Shown: positions 7,721 through 16,411, counted from the first letter of the stretch. The stretch: DNA of 64,000 nucleotides from CAVVDY01 sp963815775 (GCA_963815775.1 CAWFIB010000013.1:1-64000), one strand, 5' to 3'. A program made the numbers and translations. The notes: a model not told the origin generated them from the letters alone.

Positions 7721-7933
7721 ATGTCCAATCCTAAAGTCCGGAATATGCAGAATCCTCCTGCTTCTAAACATTCAGAACCTCACAAGACAGATCCAGTGCG
7801 CATCTTCTCGGAAGACCAGATACGAACCCGTGCTTACCAGATTTACCAGTCTGGCAACAGAAAAGGCAACGATCCGGAAACGGATTGGAGCCAGGCCGAG
7901 ACCGAACTCATGGAACTCCTGCACGCCAAATAG
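7721..7933 (+). CDS. DUF2934 family small protein
   Basis: A 70-residue protein whose C-terminal half, IRTRAYQIYQSGNRKG followed by DWSQAETELMELLH, matches the DUF2934 pattern common in Acidobacteria and Proteobacteria; its function is unknown. The N-terminal 30 residues are Pro/Ser/Asn-rich and probably disordered. ATG 7721 is preferred over an in-frame TTG at 7715 because GGGAG lies 7 bases upstream of it. Confidence 0.75.
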   Translation: MSNPKVRNMQNPPASKHSEPHKTDPVRIFSEDQIRTRAYQIYQSGNRKGNDPETDWSQAETELMELLHAK

Positions 7934-8014
7934 TCTGGGCGGGGGGGCCACCCTCTTGTTTTTTCGATCGAACCAGTGTGGAGTGCACCCCACGCTCGAC
8001 AACCCAACCCCTTC

Positions 8015-8057
8015 ACCCCACCCTTTTTCTAACCGATGGAAAAAGGATGGGGCACCC
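8015..8057. repeat. GGTGCCCCA-type hairpin, inverted copy
   Basis: CCCCACCCTTTTTC pairs with GAAAAAGGATGGGG, followed by CACCC. On the minus strand this is the GGGTGCCCCATCC unit seen at 1995, 2161, 2230 and 6553. Confidence 0.65.
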
Positions 8058-8132
8058 AACCTGTTCTAACCAAGCCTTCGCCGCCAGCCTCAGCTGTATC
8101 CCGCGCAAGACGATCGTCAAAACTGCAACTTT

Positions 8133-8642
8133 CTATTTCGCCTGCCCTAGCCCCGCAATAACCGCAGCAACTTTGTCGAGTATCTGGTTCCAGCCTTCTA
8201 TTTGACCGCTATTTTTCGCGCTCTCCATGGGTTCATTTCCAATGAAGGTGAGTTTCGTCTGGCCGTTCCCGAGATCCTCAAAGATGGTCACGTCGTACGC
8301 ACCGTCTATGGCCTCATGTTCTATTCCATATGTCGCAGGCTCAACCTTGTTTCCCTTCGAGTCCGAAAAGTACATGGAGGAAACGATCTTCTCGTGCAGA
8401 ACAATCTCGTGGTATTCACCTGCATTCCAGAACTCCTGCCCATCCGGCGTCTTCATGCAGCAGAGAAATTTTCCTCCAACGCGAAAATCCATCTGACAAA
8501 CCGGCGCCGTAAAGCCCTTCGGTCCCCACCACTGCATCACGTACTTCGGGTCTGTCCACGCCTTCCAAACCAATTCGCGCGGGGCATCAAAAATTCTCGT
8601 AATAACCATCCGCTCTGTCTGGTTAACCGTGTTTTTCGTCAT
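8133..8642 (-). CDS. SRPBCC/AHSA1 family protein
   Basis: A 169-residue START-like ligand-binding protein of the Aha1 C-terminal-like group. It begins with the typical RMVITRIFDAPRELVWKAWT, followed by QWWGPKGFTAPVC and DFRVGGKF, and ends in the long C-terminal helix (EGWNQILDKVAAVI). Members usually bind small hydrophobic molecules in a central cavity; the ligand is not known. It overlaps the upstream ArsR gene by 20 bases, a very common pairing in which the regulator and SRPBCC protein are made together. Confidence 0.9.
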   Translation of the reverse strand: MTKNTVNQTERMVITRIFDAPRELVWKAWTDPKYVMQWWGPKGFTAPVCQMDFRVGGKFLCCMKTPDGQEFWNAGEYHEIVLHEKIVSSMYFSDSKGNKVEPATYGIEHEAIDGAYDVTIFEDLGNGQTKLTFIGNEPMESAKNSGQIEGWNQILDKVAAVIAGLGQAK

Positions 8643-8988
8643 CTCTGATCTCCGTTTTTTTCATTTGATTCACCACCACCTCCAGCTTGTCGAAACTTTC
8701 TTCCCAGAATCGGCGATAGTTAGTGGCCCAGTCGCTGACTGTCTTGATCGCCTCTGGCCTAAGCGTGCACACACTCTCTCGTCCACGCTTCGTCTTGATT
8801 ACAATCCGCGCCCGCACCAGGTAGGCGATATGTTTTGAAATCATCTGCTGCGAGAGTGCAAACGGTTCCGTCAATCCATGCACGGAGGCAGGCCCATGGG
8901 AGAGTCGCTCGATCATTGCCCGGCGGGTTGGATCAGACAAAGCCGCGAATGTTGTACCCAGATTATCCACAACCATATGGTTGTGCAT
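8623..8988 (-). CDS. ArsR-family transcriptional regulator
   Basis: A 121-residue winged helix protein. LGTTFAALSDPTRRAMIERL is the classic ArsR N-terminus, and LSQQMISKHIAYLVRARIV is the recognition helix and wing. There are no Cys pairs for metal binding, so it belongs to the metal-independent group that accompanies SRPBCC genes. It overlaps the downstream SRPBCC gene by 20 bases and probably controls this two-gene operon itself. The ATG 8988 gives MHNHMVVDN; a start at the second Met is possible. Confidence 0.92.
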   Translation of the reverse strand: MHNHMVVDNLGTTFAALSDPTRRAMIERLSHGPASVHGLTEPFALSQQMISKHIAYLVRARIVIKTKRGRESVCTLRPEAIKTVSDWATNYRRFWEESFDKLEVVVNQMKKTEIRDDEKHG

Positions 8989-9192
8989 TGTCTGCTCAAT
9001 GTCAAGTGTGAATTTTGCGATCCTTGATTTGTGTTCCCTGACATCTGATCACGTGGGAGCCCGCAAATACCTGGAAGCCCCCGCATTCCTGCGTGATAAT
9101 AACCCGTCCTCAGAAATGGATTGACAACCCTGTGCAAGGAAATGCGTCAGAAGTAAGAGGGCCGGCGCCAGGACTCGTGCCCCGCGAATCAC

Positions 9193-9669
9193 ATGCCAAT
9201 GAAGAAGACCAGGGCGACGCGATATTTCTTTCGCGCACCGGTGTATCTCTACCGCTGGCATCTGGGCTGGCTGCTGGGCCACCGCCTCCTGCTGCTCACC
9301 CACACCGGCCGCCGCAGCGGGCTGCGGCGCCACACCGTCCTCGAGGTTGTCGACTATCGCAAGCCGGGGCCCGAGGTTGTGGTGGCAAGCGCCTTCGGCC
9401 AAAAATCCGACTGGCTGCAAAACATCGAGGCCAAACCCGACGAAGAGGTGACCATCGGCTCACAGCACTTCGCGGCGTCACACCGCTTTGTGGGCGAAGA
9501 AGAGGCGGTGCGCACCATCGAGCGCTATGAGTATCGCAACCGGTTCATTGCGCCTGTGGTTCGTGCCGGGCTGAGCTGGGTCGCCGGCTGGCCGTATCGC
9601 AGCCGAGACGAGGATCGACGGCGGCTCGTCCGGCAGCTACCGCTCATCGCCTTCCGTCCGCGAGAGTGA
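9193..9669 (+). CDS. Deazaflavin-dependent (Ddn-like) oxidoreductase, DUF385
   Basis: A 158-residue split-barrel protein of the nitroreductase/deazaflavin-dependent family, which uses F420 or a flavin to reduce its substrate. The signatures are LLLLTHTGRRSGLRRHTVLE, VVVASAFGQKSDWLQNIEAKP and the basic C-terminus. The substrate is unknown. It stands alone, with repeats before and after. The ribosome binding site is weak, so the start could be this ATG or the second Met three codons in. Confidence 0.85.
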   Translation: MPMKKTRATRYFFRAPVYLYRWHLGWLLGHRLLLLTHTGRRSGLRRHTVLEVVDYRKPGPEVVVASAFGQKSDWLQNIEAKPDEEVTIGSQHFAASHRFVGEEEAVRTIERYEYRNRFIAPVVRAGLSWVAGWPYRSRDEDRRRLVRQLPLIAFRPRE

Positions 9670-10216
9670 AATCTGCCTTGTGCAATGCCAGATGTGAAGA
9701 ATCATATTTTCCTCTAAAAGCGGCGATTTCACTTCTCACGGATGAGTTTCCCAACATCGGAACGATCTGCCACCTTCGTAACCTCTCCGCCGCATTCTTC
9801 GCGTGCAAATCAGTTCAGCAACTCATAGACTCCTTCCGAGGATCCCTAATGGTGTCCCAGCGGGGCTTAATCCGCTAAGTTCTTTGATAGCAGGATTTTA
9901 CGTGTAAGCCTCACCGGCTCAGGAATTTGCGAGGCAAAATGCGCTATAGCATTGAAAACAAAGAATCACGCAATCAATTTGTTATTGCGGCGTTATCAGA
10001 CGTGCCAGCTTCATCGCCGATAACGCCTTTGTTTCCAAGATTTTGCCTGTAACCCTCACGGGCTCAAGATTTTACGGGGAATTTTTTCCGGCCGCTCAAT
10101 GGAATCAAGATTTTACGAGCGGCGGGGGGAGGGGTACCCTTGGTTGTCGACGGCGTGAGCTATACTGCCAATCCTGATCGGTAGCTCGGCACTCAACCGA
10201 CGGAGGCTCACCGGCG
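9670..10216. repeat. Repeat-rich gene-free stretch with palindrome
   Basis: No gene is supported. A phrase close to GATTTTACGTGTAAGCCTCA occurs at 9893, is varied at 10042 (GATTTTGCCTGTAACCCTCA), and its core GATTTTACG recurs near 10071 and 10110. Between them, GGCGTTATC (9989-9997) pairs with GATAACGCC (10019-10027), and the outer bases AACAAAG / CTTTGTT extend the palindrome to about 9956-10034. A possible -10 box TATACT lies at 10161 ahead of the GloVer gene. Confidence 0.5.
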
Positions 10217-11566
10217 ATGAATCCTGCAACCCTACCCCGACAAATTACGATCCCGAAGGCGTTTGTGCTTCTTGCCGCCTCGATCTTGCTGGTGTTTGCC
10301 GCGAGCGCTGTTCAGGCGCAAACCTTCGCGGTTATTCACAGCTTCACCGGTCCCGACGGAGACGTTCCTGAGGCAGGCCTCACCATGGATCGTGCCGGCA
10401 ATTTGTACGGCACCACACGCAGCGGCGGGGCCTTCCTCCAGCCACCCTTTTGTGATGTATACATCCCGATCGGATGCGGCATTGTATTCAAGTTGTCCCA
10501 GCACAACTCGGTTTGGCAGCTTGCCACAATATTCTCGTTCGACGGACCTGACGGCGCTTATCCCATGACTCCGGTGACCATCGGGACCAGCGGAATTCTC
10601 TACGGGACTACCTCGGTAGGCGCCGCATGCCAGTTTTCGCCCTATGGCTGTGGCACTGTCTTTAAGCTGACGCCTCCTGGGCGCAGTATTGTTTCGGCAT
10701 CGCTATCATCCTGGACCGAAGCCGTGGTGCATGCCTTCACCGGCAACGACGATGGTGGGCCGTTTCCTGGCGCGCTCATCTTCGACAAAGCAGGCAATAT
10801 GTATGGACCATCATTCTGGGGCGGTTCCAGTGGAAATGGCGTTATCTTCGAGTTCAGTCCTTCGGGTAACAACTGGACCGAGAATGTTCTCTATACCTTT
10901 CAGGGAGGAGCGGACGGCTGGGGACCTCACGACATAGTTGGTGATGGCAGCTTCGACCATCTGTTTGGGGCAACCCATGGTGGAGGAAGTAACGGCTGCG
11001 ACGGGACAGGCTGTGGAACCATTTACGAGCTGACTCGGATGGGCTCGGTATGGATCAAGACCACGCTCCACGTTTTTACCGACGGCATGGATGGAGCTTG
11101 GCCCGACGCCGCTCCGATTATGGACTCTGCCGGAAATCTCTACGGCACAACCTCCGGTGCCTACACCAGCACAGGCACGGTCTGGGAGATGTCGCCGTCT
11201 GGCAACGGCTGGACCTTCACGACCTTGCACGTCTTTGCCGGTTGCGCCAATTGCGGGCCCTATGGCGGAGTCACTATGGATGCCGCAGGGAATCTCTATG
11301 GCACAACCTACACGGGTGGGTCGCTCGGCCTGGGAAACGCCTTCAAACTAAGCCTTGTACATGAACAGTGGACCTATACCGACCTGCACGATTTCACCGG
11401 AGGAGACGATGGCGACTTGCCCCACGGCAATGTGTTACTGGATTCGGACGGCAATCTCTACGGAACCACTACCCATGGCGGCCTGTATGGACTCAGCGGG
11501 GTAGTGTGGGAAATCACGGGAGCCGCGGATTCGAAGTCGAGTGCGCCTCTCCCTCCGGTGAACTAA
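10217..11566 (+). CDS. Secreted GloVer tandem-repeat protein
   Basis: A 449-residue exported protein. Residues 1-35 form a signal peptide (hydrophobic FVLLAASILLVFAASAVQAQ). The rest is about seven repeats of 50-60 residues centred on GNLYGTT-x-x-GG, each followed by a strand pair with VFKL or VWEM, the pattern annotated as 'GloVer' choice-of-anchor repeats, which probably fold as a beta-propeller-like domain. Variants include GNMYGPSFWGGS and DHLFGATHGGGS. Such proteins are abundant in Acidobacteria, and their function is not known. The ribosome binding site is GGAGG 14 bases before the ATG. The stop overlaps that of the convergent DUF4097 gene by 4 bases. Confidence 0.85.
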   Translation: MNPATLPRQITIPKAFVLLAASILLVFAASAVQAQTFAVIHSFTGPDGDVPEAGLTMDRAGNLYGTTRSGGAFLQPPFCDVYIPIGCGIVFKLSQHNSVWQLATIFSFDGPDGAYPMTPVTIGTSGILYGTTSVGAACQFSPYGCGTVFKLTPPGRSIVSASLSSWTEAVVHAFTGNDDGGPFPGALIFDKAGNMYGPSFWGGSSGNGVIFEFSPSGNNWTENVLYTFQGGADGWGPHDIVGDGSFDHLFGATHGGGSNGCDGTGCGTIYELTRMGSVWIKTTLHVFTDGMDGAWPDAAPIMDSAGNLYGTTSGAYTSTGTVWEMSPSGNGWTFTTLHVFAGCANCGPYGGVTMDAAGNLYGTTYTGGSLGLGNAFKLSLVHEQWTYTDLHDFTGGDDGDLPHGNVLLDSDGNLYGTTTHGGLYGLSGVVWEITGAADSKSSAPLPPVN

Positions 11567-12357
11567 TACTTCGCCACCCGGATGCTGCCGTCGCCAGTGG
11601 CGATCTCCAGCAGCGGCCCGCCCCCGTTCAAGGTGCCGCGGATTCGCGAGCGCTCGATCGAGCCGTTCACTGCCACTGGAAAATCCAGCGTGATGTGGCC
11701 ATCGCTGGTATGGGCGTACAGTTCGGCCGCCAAATTCTGCGGCAGGCGCGCTTCTACCCGCCCGTCGCTGGTGCGTATGATCCAGGGCGAACTCAGCTTC
11801 GAGCCCGGCCGAGCGGTAAAGTCCACGTGTCCGTCCCCGGTGCGCAAGTCCACGTCGGTGAACACGCCGTCGATCGTCATGTGTCCATCGCTGGTGTGAG
11901 CGTGCAGCGAGCCGTTGAAGTCCCGCACCTCGATGTGACCGTCCGAGGTATCCAGCTTGGCCGCTGCCGAGGTGCCGTCCACGCGAATGTGCCCATCGCC
12001 GGAGTGCAGATCGAGCACGGTTTCCTGGGGGACCTCGACTTCGACCCTCACGTTGCGCGTCCGCCACGAGATGTGGAAGCCATAGTCACGAGGCAGGTGC
12101 ACCTGCAGCTCAACCGCATTGCCATTCTGCCGGTCGATGATGCTTACCCCACCAGTTCCAATGTTGATCCCGTCAGTCATAACGTGGACCGAAATGGCAT
12201 GGCTTTGGCCGCGTGTAACTTCAATGGCGGCATCGTTGCTATCGACCCGGAGGCTTGGCTTGTCGCCCACCTGGTAGGCGCGGGTCCAATCGTCGGCCAG
12301 GGCTGAGCAGGCGAGCACAGGAAGGCACAGCAGAAGCGCAAAGGCAATTCGGCGCAT
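11563..12357 (-). CDS. DUF4097 family beta-strand repeat protein, exported
   Basis: A 264-residue protein with a signal peptide (MRRIAFALLLCLPVLACSALA) and a body made of repeats with the core (S/G)DGHI-x-(V/L/I), for example HSGDGHIRVDG, DTSDGHIEVRD, HTSDGHMTIDG, RTGDGHVDFTA and HTSDGHITLDF. This is the right-handed beta-solenoid pattern of DUF4097/adhesin-like proteins. The signal peptide also contains LLCLPVLAC, so a lipoprotein form cannot be excluded. Its partner is unknown. It converges with the GloVer gene, sharing 4 bases at the stops. Confidence 0.85.
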   Translation of the reverse strand: MRRIAFALLLCLPVLACSALADDWTRAYQVGDKPSLRVDSNDAAIEVTRGQSHAISVHVMTDGINIGTGGVSIIDRQNGNAVELQVHLPRDYGFHISWRTRNVRVEVEVPQETVLDLHSGDGHIRVDGTSAAAKLDTSDGHIEVRDFNGSLHAHTSDGHMTIDGVFTDVDLRTGDGHVDFTARPGSKLSSPWIIRTSDGRVEARLPQNLAAELYAHTSDGHITLDFPVAVNGSIERSRIRGTLNGGGPLLEIATGDGSIRVAKY

Positions 12358-12433
12358 AAGGGGAGTTCTCCTAGGCGCTTGTACGCAAAGCCTGCCAGTT
12401 TGGTTCGTCCCGGATGGACGGAGCGCGGTTTAA

Positions 12434-13186
12434 CTATCCCACGCTCGGCGCAGGGTCGACCGGGAGCAGCAGGCTGCGGCCCACCACCCCTGTCATCTGG
12501 TCCTGTGCGGCCAAAGCCAGGCCGCGGCTCAGGCCAGGGACCGAACGAAGATAGGCAGCGAAATCCCAGGCCAAATCGCGCGCCTTGCGAACGTTCCAGA
12601 TCGCCAGCAGACGCCCTATCTTTCCCGTGCTCTGGGCCGCGACCCCAAGAATTCCCGTCGCCAGAAAATTCAAGGCTGCCGGAATCACACCCTCCAGAAT
12701 TGCATTCACCCGCTGATAGTCATTGTGCTCCGGACTACCCTTACGCGGGACGATGTGCATGTCGGCGTCCGCCTGGAGCAAGGCTTGCGCCAGATCGTGA
12801 TTGATGTGTGCGTTCATTCCGGCCAGGGCAAACTGCATGCGATCGATGTTTGCCGCAAAGCGTGACTCCAGCAGCGCCTTCCAGGAGCCCGGTACATCGT
12901 CAGCTCCCTGCAGCCAGCCGGTCAAGGCCTTGAAGTACCACCCGGCGAAGACCACATCCAGGTGCGTCAGCCATGCGGGGTCCTGCCATGCGCCGGCCGG
13001 AGGCTGGTTATCGATCTCTTGCGTAACCTTCATATAAAGCAGGTTGAACCATTTCAGGCCGTCATTGTCCGGCAGTAGATGGTCGATGGCTTGCATGGCG
13101 CCGATCACATCCGGAATCGTAGCGACCTGGCTGCCAAGCAGTACTTGTAGAATAGCTTGATCAGGAGACGAAGGAGTAGCGCTCAT
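12434..13186 (-). CDS. DUF5995 family protein
   Basis: A 250-residue soluble alpha-helical protein. The region DPAWLTHLDVVFAGWYFKAL and the block IDRMQFALAGMNAHINHDLA are characteristic of DUF5995, a family of unknown function found in Acidobacteria and Actinobacteria. ATG 13186 is chosen because the preceding 15 codons of a longer frame are Arg-rich and unlike the family, and GAGG lies upstream of it. No operon partner. Confidence 0.8.
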   Translation of the reverse strand: MSATPSSPDQAILQVLLGSQVATIPDVIGAMQAIDHLLPDNDGLKWFNLLYMKVTQEIDNQPPAGAWQDPAWLTHLDVVFAGWYFKALTGWLQGADDVPGSWKALLESRFAANIDRMQFALAGMNAHINHDLAQALLQADADMHIVPRKGSPEHNDYQRVNAILEGVIPAALNFLATGILGVAAQSTGKIGRLLAIWNVRKARDLAWDFAAYLRSVPGLSRGLALAAQDQMTGVVGRSLLLPVDPAPSVG

Positions 13187-13346
13187 TAGCTTGCCTCGGC
13201 GGTTATGCCTTGAAACGCAACGGCATTCCAAACAAGAGAAGAAATATATCAGCAGGACGAATAACTCGCTCGGCGGGCATTGGCGACAAAGCCGCTGAAA
13301 AAGAGAAGTTGGCTGGCCTGACCTGCGGGCCTAGCCCGGGGTCGTG

Positions 13347-13880
13347 CTATTCCGCCTTTCGAGCTGAGGCGGGAGTCTCCGAGAGCTGCCGGATCAACTC
13401 GGAATGTTGGGAATAGAGGGAAGCGTCCAGCGACTGGGCCGACTCGAAATCAGCAAAGTCGAAGCCTGGCGACATAGTCGTCCCCATCAGAGCGAATCGC
13501 CCTCCCGGCTTCAGCCGCGACCCTTGCCAGGCTCCGCCCGGCGCCACATGCTGCAGCTTCATGGTACGAAAATCCGGGCCGAGCACCACGACTTCGCTTG
13601 AGCCGTCAGGATAAAGCTGAAGCAGTTCGACGGAGTCTCCCAGGTAGAAGTGATAGATCTCATCGCCCGGCAAGCGGTGCAAGGCAGACCAGGAATCCGG
13701 CGTCAGCAGATAGAAGATCGCCGTTGAATATGCTCGGGCTCCCGAATATCCGGACGGCAAGTCGTTCTGGGCGAGCACATTCGCCGAGCGATACACCTCC
13801 TTGAACCAGCCGCCTTCACCGGGCAGTGGCTTCAGCGAGAAGTGCCGGATGATTTCGTCCAGCAATGAATCCTGACTCAT
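13347..13880 (-). CDS. Cupin domain protein, DUF985
   Basis: A 177-residue cupin. The family pattern is complete: LLDEIIRHFSLKPLPGEGGWFKEVYRS at the start, then STAIFYLLTPDSWSALHRL, GDEIYHFYLGD (metal-site His/Glu region), and the second motif RFALMGTTMSPGFDFADF. DUF985 proteins are small metal-binding beta-barrels, some linked to sugar epimerase-like chemistry; the substrate here cannot be told. It stands alone. Confidence 0.88.
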   Translation of the reverse strand: MSQDSLLDEIIRHFSLKPLPGEGGWFKEVYRSANVLAQNDLPSGYSGARAYSTAIFYLLTPDSWSALHRLPGDEIYHFYLGDSVELLQLYPDGSSEVVVLGPDFRTMKLQHVAPGGAWQGSRLKPGGRFALMGTTMSPGFDFADFESAQSLDASLYSQHSELIRQLSETPASARKAE

Positions 13881-13985
13881 GAGACTTCAACCTCCGTTTC
13901 ACCACTCAGGTGAGAGGAGCGCTCCGCGATCGACGTCACTCGGATTATTACGGCGGAGCCCTCGATTCGACGCGATTGTGCGCGA

Positions 13986-14156
13986 CTACTTCAGGCCCGT
14001 GAGGTGTTCGGCAACGGAAGATAGCAGCGCGACGGGAAAGCGAATCTGACGGTCCATGTCGTCGGCTTCATAGATGGTGACGTTGTCGCCCTCTTTCACA
14101 ATCTCAAGAACGGGGATTCCATCGGCGTCGCTAACGGTTTTCAATTCTCGGTGCAT
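13986..14156 (-). CDS. Small hypothetical protein (56 aa)
   Basis: The ATG at 14156 is preceded by GAGGAGAGGACTG, a strong ribosome binding site. The product, MHRELKTVSDADGIPVLEIV and on to HLTGLK, is a small acidic soluble protein of unknown family. An upstream start at 14270 would add a residue stretch with no RBS and is rejected. Confidence 0.55.
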   Translation of the reverse strand: MHRELKTVSDADGIPVLEIVKEGDNVTIYEADDMDRQIRFPVALLSSVAEHLTGLK

Positions 14157-14273
14157 CAGTCCTCTCCTCGGTATCGGTGATTGCAGAGTATATTGACGCG
14201 AAAACAGGTGCGCGTGCAAACAGGGATGCGACGCCAAAATCCTTTTGGAGGAATTCCGCTTGCGCCCCAATGT

Positions 14274-14430
14274 TTACGAGCCGCCTGCCGAGATGCCGCT
14301 CACCGCGGCCAGCGCCTTCTCTGCCACCGCTGGCGGCAAGGGCACGTAGCCAAGTTCGCCGGCGTAATGCTGGCCGTCTTGTTGCTGAAAAGCTATCCCA
14401 CGATGTGGGACTTGCCGAGAGGCGATAGCC
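14274..14430 (-). pseudogene. Degraded C-terminal remnant of a PstS-like phosphate-binding protein
   Basis: The last 35 codons of this minus-strand frame read DGQHYAGELGYVPLPPAVAE followed by KALAAVSGI, close to the usual end of periplasmic PstS proteins. The sequence further upstream loses similarity and is spread over two frames, and no start or signal peptide is present. It looks like the tail of a deleted pstS gene. No other pst genes are nearby. Confidence 0.45.
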
Positions 14431-14700
14431 GTAGATTTCCTCCAGGTCAGCCACGGCGATAGGACCCAGCGTAGTTTCATCACCGGCGGCGCGGCGCCGA
14501 TGCAATCGCGCAAAACCGAACTGCCGTGCTGATGTTCCAGTGCCATCTCTTGGCAGCCGCGGTGCGGCCACGCTCACCCTCCGGACATCTCTAAGTTATC
14601 CACTGATTATCTGTAGTGTATCGACATCCATCCGGCCCTCGCCGCAGACTTGCGTCATGCCACAGCGATTGCAAAGATCGCCTGTGGTAGGAGGGCACTC

Positions 14701-15219
14701 ATGAAGAAATTAGGGTTAGTGTTTGTGCTTTTCGCTCTTACTCTCGGACTCAGTGCTCAGAACCTAATCGATTTCCGCGACCTGCCAAGCGTGGACACCC
14801 CAACCCCTGTGCCGACCATGGGAAATTTCAACTGGGGTGGCATCTACTACGTCAATCCCTGGCTGTGGCCGGGAGCGGGACCCGGGTTCAAGCACCAGGA
14901 GTTCATTCGCAACACCGCTGTAGCATTTATCCCCTACACTTGCGTCAATGCCCTGTGCGCTGGGTCGATCAGCTCGCCGACCCCATTCGTGCTGCGCTTT
15001 GCACACGTAGCTGCCGGCTATCCGGCGCCGACTCCCAGCAAGTTGTTCGTAATTGCCTACAACAATGGGAAGTACGTTGGAAGCGCAACTTACAATACGA
15101 CGACCAATGTGCAGCAGTTGATCTTCCCACCTGCATGGGGCGCCATTACGCAGGTAATGTTTCAGGGGGACGTAGTATTCTTCGACCTGAACGTGTACGG
15201 CGCAACGCCGAGGCTGTAA
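14701..15219 (+). CDS. Secreted hypothetical protein
   Basis: A 172-residue exported protein. GGTAGGAGG lies before ATG 14701, which opens a signal peptide (MKKLGLVFVLFALTLGLSAQ). The mature part is Pro/Tyr/Phe-rich with a single pair of Cys (YTCVNALCAG) that could form a disulfide, and strand-like segments such as PFVLRFAHVAAGY and VVFFDLNVYG. No family recognised. Its last 74 bases overlap the 3' end of the convergent regulator gene. Confidence 0.65.
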   Translation: MKKLGLVFVLFALTLGLSAQNLIDFRDLPSVDTPTPVPTMGNFNWGGIYYVNPWLWPGAGPGFKHQEFIRNTAVAFIPYTCVNALCAGSISSPTPFVLRFAHVAAGYPAPTPSKLFVIAYNNGKYVGSATYNTTTNVQQLIFPPAWGAITQVMFQGDVVFFDLNVYGATPRL

Positions 15220-16069
15220 AGCCTGATGTAGCGGAAGCGGGCGCTGGAAAGCGCTCGCTTTCGTTTTGATTTACCTCCGCCAGCCCGGCGGTTGAGTCGT
15301 TCTCGGCGAAAAGTGCGCACACGTTTTGCGCGATGCTGCCTGCCACCTCATCCTGTATCAGCAAGCTTTCCGCATGTGTCCTGGTAAAGCTGTCGCACCA
15401 GAGGCAGCACTGGTCTTCATTTCGAACCAGCCGCACTGTAATCCTCACTAGCTGTTTGGAGTGCAGCAGGCTGCCTGAGAGCCGGTAATCGAAGGAGAGT
15501 TCCTGCCGCATCTCCAACCGATTCTTGGCGCCCGGGATGGGCAGCGGCGCGATCACATCGAGCAGCTTGCATCTCCTTCCAAGCTGGGTGATCAGTGCTT
15601 CCGTCAGGGCCTTGCTGCAGCAACCATCTGCTCCGTTCAGGTTTTCGAATGGAAGAACGACCAGACGCGGCCGTACTTTCCGGCTGCGAAGCACTGAGAC
15701 GGGTGCGATCAGGCGGTAGCCGTGGTGCAATACGGTCTCGATGAACTCTGGCCGTGCCGCGTCATCCTCCAGGGCTTCGCGCAATTTCTTGACTGCAGTA
15801 TTAATCGAGTGTTCAAAGTCTACAAAGGTATCCGCCGGCCATAGCCGCTGCCTCAACTCGGCGCGAGAAAATAACTGCCCCGGCCGTTCCAGCAGGACGG
15901 CAAGGAGTTGGACGGGCTTTTCCTGAACACAAACTTTGCCGCCATTTCTTCGCAGCTCCATGGTGGAGAGATCAACGATAAACGAACCAACAGAGATTTG
16001 CCTGTCTGCATCACAGGGATGAACCGCTGCAGGCCGGGCCAGGCCGAGCTTGGATGCGACTGTTCCCAT
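15146..16069 (-). CDS. Winged-helix (OmpR/CadC-like) transcriptional regulator
   Basis: A 307-residue DNA-binding protein. The N-terminal winged helix (about 25-125) reads QEKPVQLLAVLLERPGQLFS, LRQRLWPADTFVDFEHSINT, VKKLREALEDD and LHHGYRLIAPV, the acidobacterial CadC-like type. The second domain (about 130-260) contains PRLVVLPFENLNG and FDYRLSGSLL, as in FlgO/TolB-like sensor domains. The C-terminal 50 residues are low complexity. There is no membrane segment, so it is probably cytosolic. ATG 16069 is preferred; a longer frame to 16168 lacks similarity. The target genes are unknown. Confidence 0.82.
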   Translation of the reverse strand: MGTVASKLGLARPAAVHPCDADRQISVGSFIVDLSTMELRRNGGKVCVQEKPVQLLAVLLERPGQLFSRAELRQRLWPADTFVDFEHSINTAVKKLREALEDDAARPEFIETVLHHGYRLIAPVSVLRSRKVRPRLVVLPFENLNGADGCCSKALTEALITQLGRRCKLLDVIAPLPIPGAKNRLEMRQELSFDYRLSGSLLHSKQLVRITVRLVRNEDQCCLWCDSFTRTHAESLLIQDEVAGSIAQNVCALFAENDSTAGLAEVNQNESERFPAPASATSGFTASALRRTRSGRRILRPPETLPA

Positions 16070-16382
16070 CGAGTTACCTTCGTGTCGCCCGGCAAGGTTC
16101 CCGCCGGGCTGGGAGTTGGCCAATGCTTCTAACCGAAGCTCCAGGTTCAGAAGCGCATGGGAAGACACCCAGAGACTGTGCGCGAAATCCAGCTGCCACT
16201 TCGTACTGGGTGGGCTAGGATTTCGTCAGCACTATAGTGTACTGCTGCCACATGGTCGCCGAGTCATAAAAACAGCGTCAGGTTCCCAAATTGGGATGGA
16301 ACATGAAGGATGGGGCGGATCATGTGACTCGTCTCTGGGGCGACTTCCCCTGTTAGAAAGGCGGGCCCATGCCCCTAAATAC
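16070..16382. other. Intergenic stretch without a recognised gene
   Basis: This lies between two minus-strand genes and should carry the promoter of the winged-helix regulator. No repeat, RNA or convincing promoter was recognised in it. Confidence 0.4.
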
Positions 16383-16411
16383 GACGCCGCGCGCCCGTTC
16401 AGCGCGCGGCA
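16383..16411 (-). terminator. GC-rich hairpin after the Asn/Asp-rich gene
   Basis: GCCGCGCGC (16386-16394) pairs with GCGCGCGGC (16402-16410). On the minus strand it is followed by GTCGTATTTA, so the T run is weak. It is placed 20 bases past the stop codon of the repeat protein, where a terminator is expected. Confidence 0.45.

Noticed and set aside
7885..8205. A 106-codon plus-strand frame after the DUF2934 gene
   Set aside because: It runs through the inverted GGTGCCCCA hairpin and into the antisense of the SRPBCC gene.
11368..12306. A 312-codon plus-strand frame
   Set aside because: Antisense to the DUF4097 gene with signal peptide; its own sequence carries no motif.
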